A stretch of DNA of 7,915 bases from Acidobacteriaceae bacterium (GCA_027364815.1 DAHXOQ010000132.1:1-7915); one strand, 5' to 3'; counted from the first letter of the stretch, positions 1-6,913 are shown. Notes: generated by a model not told the origin, from the letters alone. Numbers and translations: made by a program.

Positions 1-146
1 CCGTAGGGCCGGCCGCAACCTCCCCAAACAGTACGCGAATCATCATCTATCTGCTGCATTTCAAATTGTTGGCCGGTGACCGCCAATTGGAAAGATTTTG
101 GTCAACATAAAAGCGGTTATAAGGAAGTTGTGGCAGGAGATACATC

Positions 147-254
147 ATGTACTATTTTCGAGCCGCAACTTTTGAGATAAACATTGCAACGATCGGTTGG
201 AGACCTATGCGCAAGTTAAGCAATTCGGTAGCAAACCTCGCAACTTTGTTCTAA
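147..254 (+). CDS. Possible 35-residue leader peptide or small ORF upstream of apaG
   Basis: An ATG at 147 is preceded by AGGAGA at 135-140, a strong Shine-Dalgarno match with 6 nt spacing. The frame stays open for 35 codons, starts MYYFRAATFEI, ends NLATLF and stops with TAA at 252-254, only 9 nt before the apaG ATG. An internal ATG at 207 also has a GGAG before it (199-202). apaG itself has no recognisable Shine-Dalgarno sequence, so translation of this ORF could feed ribosomes to apaG by coupling or reinitiation. A TATAAG-like element at 118-123 could be a -10 box, but I see no good -35 at the right distance. I do not recognise the peptide and it has no known domain. It could equally be a chance ORF, since 35 codons is short. 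Confidence 0.3.
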   Translation: MYYFRAATFEINIATIGWRPMRKLSNSVANLATLF

Positions 255-263
255 GCTTTCTCC

Positions 264-686
264 ATGACAAATCAGACATCCTATACGGCCAACACACGTG
301 AAATCGCAGTCAGCGTTGAGCCAACTTACCTCGAGGAGAGATCATCGCCGGAAAACTCGCAATATTTTTGGGCGTATCGTGTGCGCATCGAGAATCATGG
401 GCCGCAAACCGTGCAGTTGCTCAGCCGCCACTGGATGATCTCAAATGCCCGTGGCGAATTGACTGAGGTCAAGGGACCAGGTGTCGTCGGCGAGCAACCC
501 ATCCTCAAGCCCGGCGAAAGCTTTGAATATACCAGCGGCGCGCCTCTCGACACACCCTCGGGGATGATGGGCGGCGCTTACCAGATGGAGACGGAAAGTG
601 GAGAGCGCTTTGACATTGAGATACCAACCTTCTCGCTTCTTCTTCCGAATCCAGATCGTCCGAATCACGGCGAATTACTGAATTAA
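264..686 (+). CDS. apaG: ApaG family protein (DUF525)
   Basis: This 140-residue protein belongs to the ApaG family, a single beta-sandwich (fibronectin III-like) domain that also occurs in the eukaryotic proteins FBXO3 and POLDIP2. The family signature is intact: residues 71-79 read GPGVVGEQP, followed by LKPGESFEYTSG at 81-92 and TPSGMMGGAYQM at 97-108. The usual family length is about 125 residues. The extra residues are at the N-terminus (TNQTSYTANTR) and in a short polar C-terminal tail. No signal peptide or membrane segment is present, so it is probably cytoplasmic. Enterobacterial apaG (corD) was linked genetically to cobalt and magnesium handling, but its biochemical role is unsettled and 'efflux protein' labels should be treated with caution. 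The ATG at 264 gives the natural domain start even though no Shine-Dalgarno sequence precedes it; translation may depend on the small ORF just upstream. It converges with the genes to its right. Confidence 0.93.
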   Translation: MTNQTSYTANTREIAVSVEPTYLEERSSPENSQYFWAYRVRIENHGPQTVQLLSRHWMISNARGELTEVKGPGVVGEQPILKPGESFEYTSGAPLDTPSGMMGGAYQMETESGERFDIEIPTFSLLLPNPDRPNHGELLN

Positions 687-737
687 AAAACTGCGGTCAT
701 AGATTCGGGATCGAGAACTAGGGTTTGTAACGAGTGC

Positions 738-780
738 AATCCTCGCATTTTCCAGGCGAAGAGAGGGATTCTAGCTTTTA
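738..780 (+). terminator. Candidate apaG terminator hairpin
   Basis: AATCC-TCGC at 738-746 pairs with GCGA (756-759) and GGATT (766-770). The loop is 9 nt and there is a 6-nt bulge on the 3' side. The sequence CTAGCTTTTA follows. The T tract is short and the stem is interrupted, so this is only a weak rho-independent terminator candidate. It starts about 50 bp after the apaG stop codon, where one would be expected. Confidence 0.3.
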
Positions 781-961
781 AATATCAACATTGGCTCTAT
801 CTTCTTCAATCGTCATTATCCATTCGCCAAAATACCTATCTGCCTTGTACCGTGGTCCATACCGGTGACCATCTGCATATTGCCATTGCAGTTCTGCCAG
901 TTATCTCTCTTTAAGTGTCTCTATCTTGAATGGAATTTCCCTGGCAAGAAAACGCTTATCG

Positions 962-974
962 TCTCTCTCTCTCT
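962..974. repeat. CT dinucleotide microsatellite
   Basis: A perfect run of TC repeats (six units plus T) fills 962-974. A complementary GA run (GAGAGAGAG) lies at 1055-1063, so nine bases of each could pair across an 80-nt loop. Such runs are prone to slippage. Confidence 0.6.
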
Positions 975-1017
975 GAATGTTCCTGCCAAGTTTGTGAGCG
1001 CTGTGTAAACCACATCT

Positions 1018-1042
1018 TGCTTCATGCAACTGGGATGAAGCA
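1018..1042. other. 8-bp perfect hairpin between CT and GA runs
   Basis: TGCTTCAT (1018-1025) and ATGAAGCA (1035-1042) form a perfect 8-bp stem with a 9-nt loop. It lies about 70 bp beyond the stop codon of the ASST gene. Neither strand has a proper T tract after it, so it is at best a weak terminator or a transcript-end structure for the convergent pair. Confidence 0.35.
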
Positions 1043-1113
1043 TCTTGTATGAATGAGAGAGAGCGGAGGGGAATTGTGGACGAAGTGGCGATGGACAATC
1101 CCGCCCCAGCGGC

Positions 1114-3087
1114 CTACCACTGCACTCCGGGATAGAGGCTAGGCAATCGCAGCACACGATACTGCTCGGAATTTGGCGTCGAGCCTTCCCATTCCACCTG
1201 AGTGGCTTGCGGATTCAACTCCTGCACTATCGCTCCTTTCGTCGTGGCGCAAAAGTCCACCTGTGTATCTCCATTCTCCAGCAGTTGCGCTTGGCCTCCA
1301 AAGTAGCTGTAATACTGCGGTCCAGGCGCGTAATGAGTCAGCATCGTCGCCGTCCTGTTGTTCTCATTCAACTCCAGAACCGTCATCGTCGAGTAGCAAC
1401 TCGGGTTTACAGCCGCGCCGGGAGGGCACTGGACCTGTCCGGTTGGAAAGACCCGGTCGTTTCCGTTGTCCATCATGCCCAACTTAAAGTCCCCTGTCGT
1501 GTTGAACGAGAAATAATTCATCCCATGCTGCGCGTAGAACCAGTCGGTCGGTGCCGTTGCCCCCTGCAGGGTGAAGTCCCCTTGATAGCCCAGCGTCCAC
1601 AGAATCTTTCCCGAGCCAGTGCCATCCAGGTAATCGATCTTCAGAATCCAGTTCTGATGGCGAATCGAGAGCAGCAGGTTATGGTCATCGCTCGAATAGA
1701 GCATTGCATTGGAATGCGTCCAGTCCGGAAAGTTCATGGGCCGGCGATTCACATCCAGGTGGTCAAAGGTATTCCAAACCCAGTCGGGTATCAGGTTCTG
1801 GTCCACATCGACCAATACATCGCCGATGATGGAGTCCGTTCCCGTACACCCCGGAATATCCGCGCAGTTTTTGACCATGGAGGTTAGCAAAAGCCAGTGG
1901 CCGTTGGGTAACGCCAGCACATCATGGTGAAAATATTGCAAAGAATAGGTGTTGCCACTCGCATCCCGCAGGTTGGAGGCGGCCATCTCCTGGTCCAGCG
2001 TAGTCATGGACAGGTCGCGAACGATATTTCCCGCCAGGTCAATCTCACGCACGTCATCCGAGCCCACCGTCCCTCCCGAGGAGGTATTGTTGCCTGTGGC
2101 GGGCGAAGCCATCGTCAGCATGTTCCCGTTGGGAAGCAGTTGAATGCTCTGTAGCCGATCCTCAGCCGAGAGGTGCTTGAAGGTGTAGGTCCAGATCACA
2201 TTGCCATTCAGATCGGGCGCGAATGCGCTGGAGAGATTTCCCGGCAAAAATGTATTCCACAACTGGATTCCGGGCTGCGGATTTCCGCCCGCGATTGGCG
2301 TCACCTGTAGCGCGGCGAGTGTCGGCGTCTGCCCGGTTGTGCACGTGTGGTCGCTGTCGGTGTAGCGCGCCCCGTGGTCCAGCGTCACCTGCGCCGGCAT
2401 GGGGTACAGCGTCTGCGCCAGCATTCCGGCCACATAAATCGGCACGTATCCACCGTAGGGAGACGGTGTGCGCGCCTGCCATGTACTCTGTCCATACTCC
2501 GTCGTCTTGCCAAACTGGATGGAGATCTGGCCAGGCGCTGGAAGGTAAATCGCGTACTGCGCCACCTGTGGATTTCCTGTCGCATCTGGGCAAGCAATAT
2601 GCGCGGGCTGGATCAGCGCTACCACCGAGGTTGCGTAGTTCTGCGATGGCGAGCTGGCCAGCTCCGCCGTCACCGTTACATTTTCGCTCAGACCCATGGT
2701 CGCCGGTGCCGTGTAATTGCCCAGGGCGTCCACCGTGCCCGTTGCAGAGCTGCCGCCTGCGACACCGTTCACCAGCCACTGCAATGTGCCGCCGCCAATC
2801 ACCGCCGCCTTGAACGGATAGCTCTGCCCCGGCGCCAAAGCAATGTACGACGGCGTGATCGTTACCGTTCCGCTCTGGGTCGCGGTCGGAGGAGCGGTGG
2901 TCGGCGGGGGCGGGTCGTACGGAGGTGCGATGCTTTTTGGGGAATTGCCGCCACACCCCGCCAAACTCCACGCACAAAGCACAGCGAGCAAACCCATCCT
3001 CGGCATCGCACGCCATCCCCTGACCGAACCCCGCTCTTCGCTCGCCGGTTGAGAGCCCACTCCGCAGTGCTTCTTCATCTCGTTCAC
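1114..3087 (-). CDS. Arylsulfotransferase (ASST) family lipoprotein with Ig-like domain
   Basis: This 657-residue protein is a probable PAPS-independent aryl-sulfate sulfotransferase, an enzyme that moves sulfate from one phenol to another outside the cytoplasm. A hydrophobic segment (about 32-43) ends in a lipobox, LAGC, with the lipidated Cys at 45. A proline-rich linker (54-70) follows, then an Ig-like beta domain (about 73-160), a second beta-rich segment (about 165-250) and the ASST beta-propeller (about 255-657). Candidate catalytic residues fit the E. coli enzyme: HHD (387-389), DWTHSN with His458, Arg476 in SIRH, and His521 in AQHG. His458 and Arg476 are 18 residues apart, as are His356 and Arg374 in E. 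coli AssT; His521 would be the sulfated histidine. The furthest start is a GTG at 3087 with GAGGAT just upstream. An ATG at 3078 lacks a good ribosome site. An ATG at 3006 with AGGGGA upstream would give a neater 17-residue signal peptide and is a serious alternative. No dsb partner or sulfatase gene is adjacent. The real substrate is unknown. Confidence 0.85.
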   Translation of the reverse strand: MNEMKKHCGVGSQPASEERGSVRGWRAMPRMGLLAVLCAWSLAGCGGNSPKSIAPPYDPPPPTTAPPTATQSGTVTITPSYIALAPGQSYPFKAAVIGGGTLQWLVNGVAGGSSATGTVDALGNYTAPATMGLSENVTVTAELASSPSQNYATSVVALIQPAHIACPDATGNPQVAQYAIYLPAPGQISIQFGKTTEYGQSTWQARTPSPYGGYVPIYVAGMLAQTLYPMPAQVTLDHGARYTDSDHTCTTGQTPTLAALQVTPIAGGNPQPGIQLWNTFLPGNLSSAFAPDLNGNVIWTYTFKHLSAEDRLQSIQLLPNGNMLTMASPATGNNTSSGGTVGSDDVREIDLAGNIVRDLSMTTLDQEMAASNLRDASGNTYSLQYFHHDVLALPNGHWLLLTSMVKNCADIPGCTGTDSIIGDVLVDVDQNLIPDWVWNTFDHLDVNRRPMNFPDWTHSNAMLYSSDDHNLLLSIRHQNWILKIDYLDGTGSGKILWTLGYQGDFTLQGATAPTDWFYAQHGMNYFSFNTTGDFKLGMMDNGNDRVFPTGQVQCPPGAAVNPSCYSTMTVLELNENNRTATMLTHYAPGPQYYSYFGGQAQLLENGDTQVDFCATTKGAIVQELNPQATQVEWEGSTPNSEQYRVLRLPSLYPGVQW

Positions 3088-3192
3088 TCGATCCTCGCTC
3101 GAAAAGGTCCAGTACCACGGCCGTTTGACGTGGTAATGGATGGAAGGTAGCGTCGGTCTGCTGACCCGCTATTGTGTGGGCGTCCCCGCACA

Positions 3193-3221
3193 CTTATGTC
3201 CATAATAAAGGTCCAATTCAA
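3193..3221 (-). promoter_or_regulatory. Candidate promoter for the ASST gene
   Basis: On the minus strand TTGAAT (3216-3221) and CATAAG (3193-3198) are spaced by 17 bp, each matching the sigma-70 consensus at 4 of 6 positions. The -10 overlaps the palindrome TTATGTCCATAA (3194-3205), which could be an operator. The predicted transcript start is roughly 100 nt upstream of the GTG start. The match is modest. Confidence 0.3.
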
Positions 3222-3302
3222 GTGCATCAGGCAATTACTCTACAACAATATGACTTATCAGATGTATACGCATAGGCTTGCAGATCATTACTCCCATTTG
3301 AG

Positions 3303-3410
3303 TCACAATAGAGTTGTAAAGGAATACTCCATGCCCAGCACAGCATCCCTCAGTCCCTCAGTCCCTTTGTCCCTGTACTTTTCCATGATGGCTAACCAAT
3401 TAGTAAACAT
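3303..3410 (-). CDS. Possible 35-residue small ORF over tandem repeat
   Basis: A minus-strand ATG at 3410 opens a 35-codon frame beginning MFTNWLAIMEKYRDKG and ending in TGA at 3303-3305. The composition is protein-like. The frame is also open upstream of the ATG for about 20 codons. There is no clear Shine-Dalgarno sequence, and the middle of the frame is made by the 8-nt tandem repeat at 3343-3374, whose unit is not a multiple of three. It may be a gene remnant or simply a repeat with an open frame. No family is recognised. Confidence 0.15.
   Translation of the reverse strand: MFTNWLAIMEKYRDKGTEGLRDAVLGMEYSFTTLL
3343..3374. repeat. 8-nt tandem repeat, four units
   Basis: Four consecutive octamers read GCATCCCT, CAGTCCCT, CAGTCCCT and TTGTCCCT. 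The two central units are identical and the outer two differ at two or three positions. This is a short simple-sequence repeat in noncoding DNA. Confidence 0.7.
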
Positions 3411-3450
3411 CCGCACCCACAAAAACACCTTTAGTATCAATTCTTCAATA

Positions 3451-3606
3451 ACTTGCACCGCAAAAAATCTTCAAATAAGCACCTGAATTTTTTAAAAATC
3501 GACTGTGAAACTGTGACAACCCGCCTAACCCATTCAAGTAATTAAACTTACCGCACCACAATTCAAGAAAATCCTCAAATACACAGCCCCTGTGAAACTG
3601 TGACAA
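3451..3606. repeat. Two diverged tandem copies ending in a 17-bp perfect repeat
   Basis: The 17-mer CTGTGAAACTGTGACAA occurs at 3503-3519 and again at 3590-3606. It is itself built of two TGTGA direct repeats. Similarity extends to the left of both: AACTT followed by ACCGCA-like sequence (3451 and 3545), then AAAATC, two variable bases and TCAAATA (about 3466 and 3567). Each copy is therefore a unit of roughly 65-70 bp with internal insertions and deletions. The second copy ends 7 bp before the icmF stop codon. On the minus strand this would be the start of the icmF 3' untranslated region. Confidence 0.55.
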
Positions 3607-3613
3607 TCCCCTT

Positions 3614-6600
3614 CTACATATTGCGCCTATACTGCCCGCCCACCGTGAAGAGCGCATCGGTAATCTGCCCCAGAGAGCAGACCCGCACCGTCTCCATCAG
3701 TTTTGCAAAAACATTCTCTTCATGAATAGCCGCTTGCTGCAGCGCCGCCAGCATTGCCGGACACTCAGCCGCGTGACGCGCTTGAAAATCCTTGAGCCGC
3801 GTCAACTGCGATTGCTTTTCTTCATCGCTGGAGCGTGCCAACTCAATGTGCTGCATACCGGCGGGCGCTTCCGTTTTGAGGAAGGTGTTGACGCCGATGA
3901 TGGGCAAAGTACCGTCATGTTTCCGATGCTCATAAAGCATGGACTCATCCTGAATTTTGCTGCGCTGATAGCCCGTCTCCATGGCACCGAGCACCCCGCC
4001 TCGATCGGCAATGCGCTTGAATTCCAGAAGCACCGCTTCTTCCACCAGGTCAGTCAACTCCTCGATGATGAAGCTGCCCTGATTGGGATTTTCATTTTTA
4101 GCCAGTCCCCATTCACGATTAATGATCAATTGAATGGCCAGTGCCCGCCGCACTGATTCATCAGTTGGCGTGGTGATGGCCTCGTCGTAGGCGTTGGTGT
4201 GCAGCGAATTGCAGTTATCGTAAATGGCAATCAGCGCCTGCAGCGTGGTGCGGATATCGTTGAAGTCGATTTCCTGCGCGTGCAGGGAGCGGCCGGAAGT
4301 CTGAATGTGATATTTGAGTTTTTGTGAGCGCTCATTGGCATGATATTTCTCGCGCATCGCAACGGCCCAAATACGCCGCGCAACCCGGCCCAGCACCGCG
4401 TACTCCGGATCCATGCCATTGGAAAAGAAGAAGGAAAGGTTGGGCGCAAAATCGTCAATCTTCATTCCGCGCTCCAGATAGGCTTCCACATAAGTAAAGC
4501 CGTTGGCGAGCGTGAAAGCCAACTGCGAGATCGGATTGGCGCCGGCCTCGGCGATGTGATAGCCGGAGATGGATACCGAATAAAAATTGTGTACCTTGTG
4601 CTGAACAAAATACTCCTGAACGTCTCCCATCACTTTCAGTGAAAATTCAGTGGAGAAGATGCAGGTGTTCTGTCCCTGATCTTCTTTGAGGATGTCAGCC
4701 TGTACGGTGCCGCGCGCATTTTCCAGCACGCGCGTTTTGATTTCAGCGGCCTCGTCCTCGGTCGGCTCACGTTTGGTTGCCTCGCGGAATTTCTCCAGTT
4801 GCTGATCGATGGCGGCATTCATGAACATGGCCAGAATCGTGGGTGCGGGACCATTGATGGTCATCGAGACCGAGGTTGCCGGATCGCATAAGTCGAAGCC
4901 GCTGTATAAGACTTTCATATCGTCCAGCGTGGCAATCGAGACACCGGAGTTGCCTATCTTTCCGTAGATGTCGGGGCGCAACGCAGGGTCAGCACCGTAG
5001 AGCGTCACCGAATCGAAGGCGGTGGAAAGTCGTTTGGCGGGCATACCAGCCGAGAGCAGCTTGAAGCGGCGATTGGTGCGGAATGGATCGCCCTCCCCGG
5101 CAAACATCCGGGTGGGATCCTCGTTCTCGCGCTTGAAGGCAAAGACGCCGGCCGTGTACGGGAAGAAACCGGGTAGGTTATCCAACATCAGCCAGCGCAG
5201 GATCTCGCCGTGATCCACAAAGCGCGGCAGAGAAACTTTGCGGATTTTTGTTCCCGACAAGCTGGTGGAGACGAGTTGTGTGTGTATCTCTTTGCCGCGA
5301 CTTTTGACTCCGTGATGATCACCGGCATAGGTGGCTTGCAATTGCGGCCATTGGTCGAGTAGCTTTGCAGCGCCGGGGTCGAGTTGTGCATTGCGTTCGC
5401 TGAGCACCTCATTCAGGTTCGCTAGTTCGTTGCTCTTGCCGGCATCGGTCAACATGCGAATGGAAGCTTCAAGTTGCTGGCGTTCGCGCGCGAGCTTGAC
5501 TTGCCGGGCAACAAATTTGTGATAGCCGTGCACAGTGTCGGCTATCTCCGCCAGGTAGCGGCTGCGCTCGGGCGGAATGATGGCGTTCTTGCCGGATGAA
5601 AACTTGACGTTGGCAGCGGCAAGTTTGCCGGCTTTCACAGGCAGGCCGAGTGCTGCCAATCTCGGCAACAAGCCCAGGTACAACGCGGTAACGCCGTCGT
5701 CATTGAAGCGCGAAGCCTGGGTGCCATAGACCGGCATTTCATCCAGCGGCTGATTCCAGAGTTCGTGGTTGCGCTGCAGCTGTTTGGAGACATCACGCAA
5801 CGCGTCCTGTGCTCCCTTGCGGTCGAATTTGTTGATGGCGACAAAATCAGCAAAGTCCAGCATGCCGATTTTTTCCAGTTGCGATGCGGAGCCGAACTCC
5901 GGCGTCATAACATACAGGCTGAGATCAACCAGTGGCACGATTGCGGTGTCGCCCTGTCCGATACCGGAGGTCTCAACAATGATCAAATCGAATCCGGCTA
6001 CTTTGCAGGCGGCAATCACATCGGGCAAAGCGGTCGAAATTTCTGAGCTTGCCTCGCGCGTTGCCAGCGAACGCATAAAGACGCGCTCCTTGCCGTTCCA
6101 CGGCCCAATTGCGTTCATGCGGATGCGGTCGCCCAGCAGTGCGCCCCCGGTTTTGCGTCGCGAGGGATCAATTGAAATCATCGCAATCTTGAGGGCATCG
6201 TCCTGATCAAAACGAATGCGGCGAATTAACTCGTCGGTCAGCGACGATTTGCCCGCGCCGCCGGTTCCGGTGATGCCAAGGGTGGGCACAGTAACTGATT
6301 GAGCGGCCTTATGCAAAGCGGCTTTCAGCTCCGGAGTAGCTTTGCCATTTTCCAGAGCGGTGATGAACTGAGCCAGCGCGCGATGCGTTGCCGCTGCTTC
6401 GCCCTTCGTCAATGCAGACAAATTTGAGGGAGCCTTCTGCGCGAGATCGATGTCGCAAGCCTGAATCATCGAGAGGATCATGCCGTCGAGGCCCATCCGT
6501 TGGCCATCCTCGGGGCTGAAGATGTGCGTTACCCCATAGGCTTGCAATTCCTCGATCTCGGATGGAATGATGACTCCGCCGCCGCCACCAAATACTTTGA

Positions 6601-6901
6601 TGGATTCGCCGCCTCGCTCCTTAAGCAGGTCGATCATGTAACGGAAAAATTCAATGTGGCCGCCCTGATAGCTGGAGACCGCAATTCCCTGCACATCTTC
6701 CTGCAATGCTGCGGTGACGATCTCGTCCACCGAGCGGTTGTGGCCGAGGTGAATCACCTCAGCGCCATGGGCCATCAAGATGCGGCGCATGATGTTGATG
6801 GATGCATCGTGACCATCGAAGAGCGAAGCTGCAGTGACAAAACGAACTTTATTTTCTGGTTTGTATCCGCTGTGCTTGCGGGCGATAGATAAGCCGGTCA
6901 T
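3614..6901 (-). CDS. icmF: Fused isobutyryl-CoA mutase IcmF
   Basis: This 1095-residue protein is IcmF, which uses adenosylcobalamin to interconvert isobutyryl-CoA and n-butyryl-CoA in the cytoplasm, linking valine and fatty-acid carbon. Three parts run in order: a B12-binding domain (about 18-150), where DGHDAS at 29-34 supplies the cobalt-ligating His31; a MeaB/MMAA-type G-protein chaperone (about 205-420) with P-loop GTGGAGKS at 212-219, ETSGIGQGD at 310-318 and NKFD at 357-360; and a TIM-barrel mutase domain (about 550-1095). Substrate-selecting positions are Phe600 (in TRMFAG) and Gln744 (in GQNTCIF). These align with Phe598 and Gln742 of Geobacillus kaustophilus IcmF and with Tyr89 and Arg207 of methylmalonyl-CoA mutase, so they favour isobutyryl-CoA. 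His782 in SGYHIAEAGA corresponds to the mutase active-site His244. Length matches the family and no motif is missing. The ATG at 6901 has GAGAGG 6 nt upstream. No other branched-chain catabolic gene is visible nearby. Confidence 0.97.
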   Translation of the reverse strand: MTGLSIARKHSGYKPENKVRFVTAASLFDGHDASINIMRRILMAHGAEVIHLGHNRSVDEIVTAALQEDVQGIAVSSYQGGHIEFFRYMIDLLKERGGESIKVFGGGGGVIIPSEIEELQAYGVTHIFSPEDGQRMGLDGMILSMIQACDIDLAQKAPSNLSALTKGEAAATHRALAQFITALENGKATPELKAALHKAAQSVTVPTLGITGTGGAGKSSLTDELIRRIRFDQDDALKIAMISIDPSRRKTGGALLGDRIRMNAIGPWNGKERVFMRSLATREASSEISTALPDVIAACKVAGFDLIIVETSGIGQGDTAIVPLVDLSLYVMTPEFGSASQLEKIGMLDFADFVAINKFDRKGAQDALRDVSKQLQRNHELWNQPLDEMPVYGTQASRFNDDGVTALYLGLLPRLAALGLPVKAGKLAAANVKFSSGKNAIIPPERSRYLAEIADTVHGYHKFVARQVKLARERQQLEASIRMLTDAGKSNELANLNEVLSERNAQLDPGAAKLLDQWPQLQATYAGDHHGVKSRGKEIHTQLVSTSLSGTKIRKVSLPRFVDHGEILRWLMLDNLPGFFPYTAGVFAFKRENEDPTRMFAGEGDPFRTNRRFKLLSAGMPAKRLSTAFDSVTLYGADPALRPDIYGKIGNSGVSIATLDDMKVLYSGFDLCDPATSVSMTINGPAPTILAMFMNAAIDQQLEKFREATKREPTEDEAAEIKTRVLENARGTVQADILKEDQGQNTCIFSTEFSLKVMGDVQEYFVQHKVHNFYSVSISGYHIAEAGANPISQLAFTLANGFTYVEAYLERGMKIDDFAPNLSFFFSNGMDPEYAVLGRVARRIWAVAMREKYHANERSQKLKYHIQTSGRSLHAQEIDFNDIRTTLQALIAIYDNCNSLHTNAYDEAITTPTDESVRRALAIQLIINREWGLAKNENPNQGSFIIEELTDLVEEAVLLEFKRIADRGGVLGAMETGYQRSKIQDESMLYEHRKHDGTLPIIGVNTFLKTEAPAGMQHIELARSSDEEKQSQLTRLKDFQARHAAECPAMLAALQQAAIHEENVFAKLMETVRVCSLGQITDALFTVGGQYRRNM

Positions 6902-6907
6902 GAGCGT

Positions 6908-6913
6908 CCTCTC
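6908..6913 (-). promoter_or_regulatory. icmF ribosome binding site
   Basis: GAGAGG on the minus strand lies 6 nt before the ATG at 6901. This supports that start codon, which also gives the usual IcmF N-terminus with the B12-binding domain beginning about 18 residues in. Confidence 0.7.

Larger units (their letters stand above)
778..1098 (-). pseudogene. Possible decayed coding remnant, family unknown
   Basis: Read on the minus strand, 900 down to 781 encodes 40 residues with a protein-like composition (for example YGPRYKADRYFGEWIMTIEE) before a TAA at 778-780. The same frame continues upstream through a single TAA at 901-903 into a 65-codon open frame ending REIPFKIETLKER, which starts at an ATG at 1098. 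A CAA-to-TAA change at 901-903 would explain the break. An overlapping frame (roughly 921-1025) also looks protein-like around MKQDVVYTALTNLAG, so a frameshift may be involved as well. No Shine-Dalgarno sequence is convincing. I cannot assign a family. The alternative is that this is noncoding DNA with chance open frames. Confidence 0.25.
687..1113. other. Convergent intergenic spacer (apaG / ASST gene)
   Basis: No intact gene is supported in these 427 bases. The stretch holds a hairpin behind apaG (738-770), a decayed-looking minus-strand reading frame (about 778-1098), a pure CT run (962-974), a GA run (1055-1063) and an 8-bp hairpin (1018-1042) between the two runs. Both flanking genes read into it, so one or more terminators are expected here. 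Confidence 0.6.
3088..3613. other. AT-rich intergenic spacer with repeats (ASST gene / icmF)
   Basis: These 526 bases separate the icmF stop codon from the ASST start and are visibly richer in A+T than the genes. They contain a candidate ASST promoter (3193-3221), a four-unit 8-nt tandem repeat (3343-3374) inside a 35-codon minus-strand frame, and two diverged copies of a longer repeat next to icmF (about 3450-3606). A small palindrome, TTATGTCCATAA, lies at 3194-3205. Open frames exist on both strands but none is convincing as a gene. Confidence 0.6.

Noticed and set aside
2..79. A plus-strand frame open from the left edge for 25 codons to a TGA at 77-79, possibly the end of an upstream gene.
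   Set aside because: Too short to judge and no family recognised; a minus-strand frame from an ATG at 59 is equally open to the edge.
2162..3193. A 343-codon minus-strand frame overlapping the ASST gene.
   Set aside because: It is an out-of-frame shadow of the lipoprotein gene, rich in Arg, Ala and Gly with no domain; the ASST frame carries the catalytic motifs.
3172..3486. A 104-codon plus-strand frame in the AT-rich spacer, with AAAGGA placed 7 nt before an internal ATG at 3331.
   Set aside because: The translation is low-complexity, crosses the 8-nt tandem repeat and the long repeat, and resembles no known protein. The lone ribosome-site match is not enough.
3445..3657. A 70-codon minus-strand frame with an internal GLSQFH repeat.
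   Set aside because: It overlaps the conserved C-terminus of IcmF and its apparent peptide repeat is just the translation of the duplicated 17-bp DNA core.
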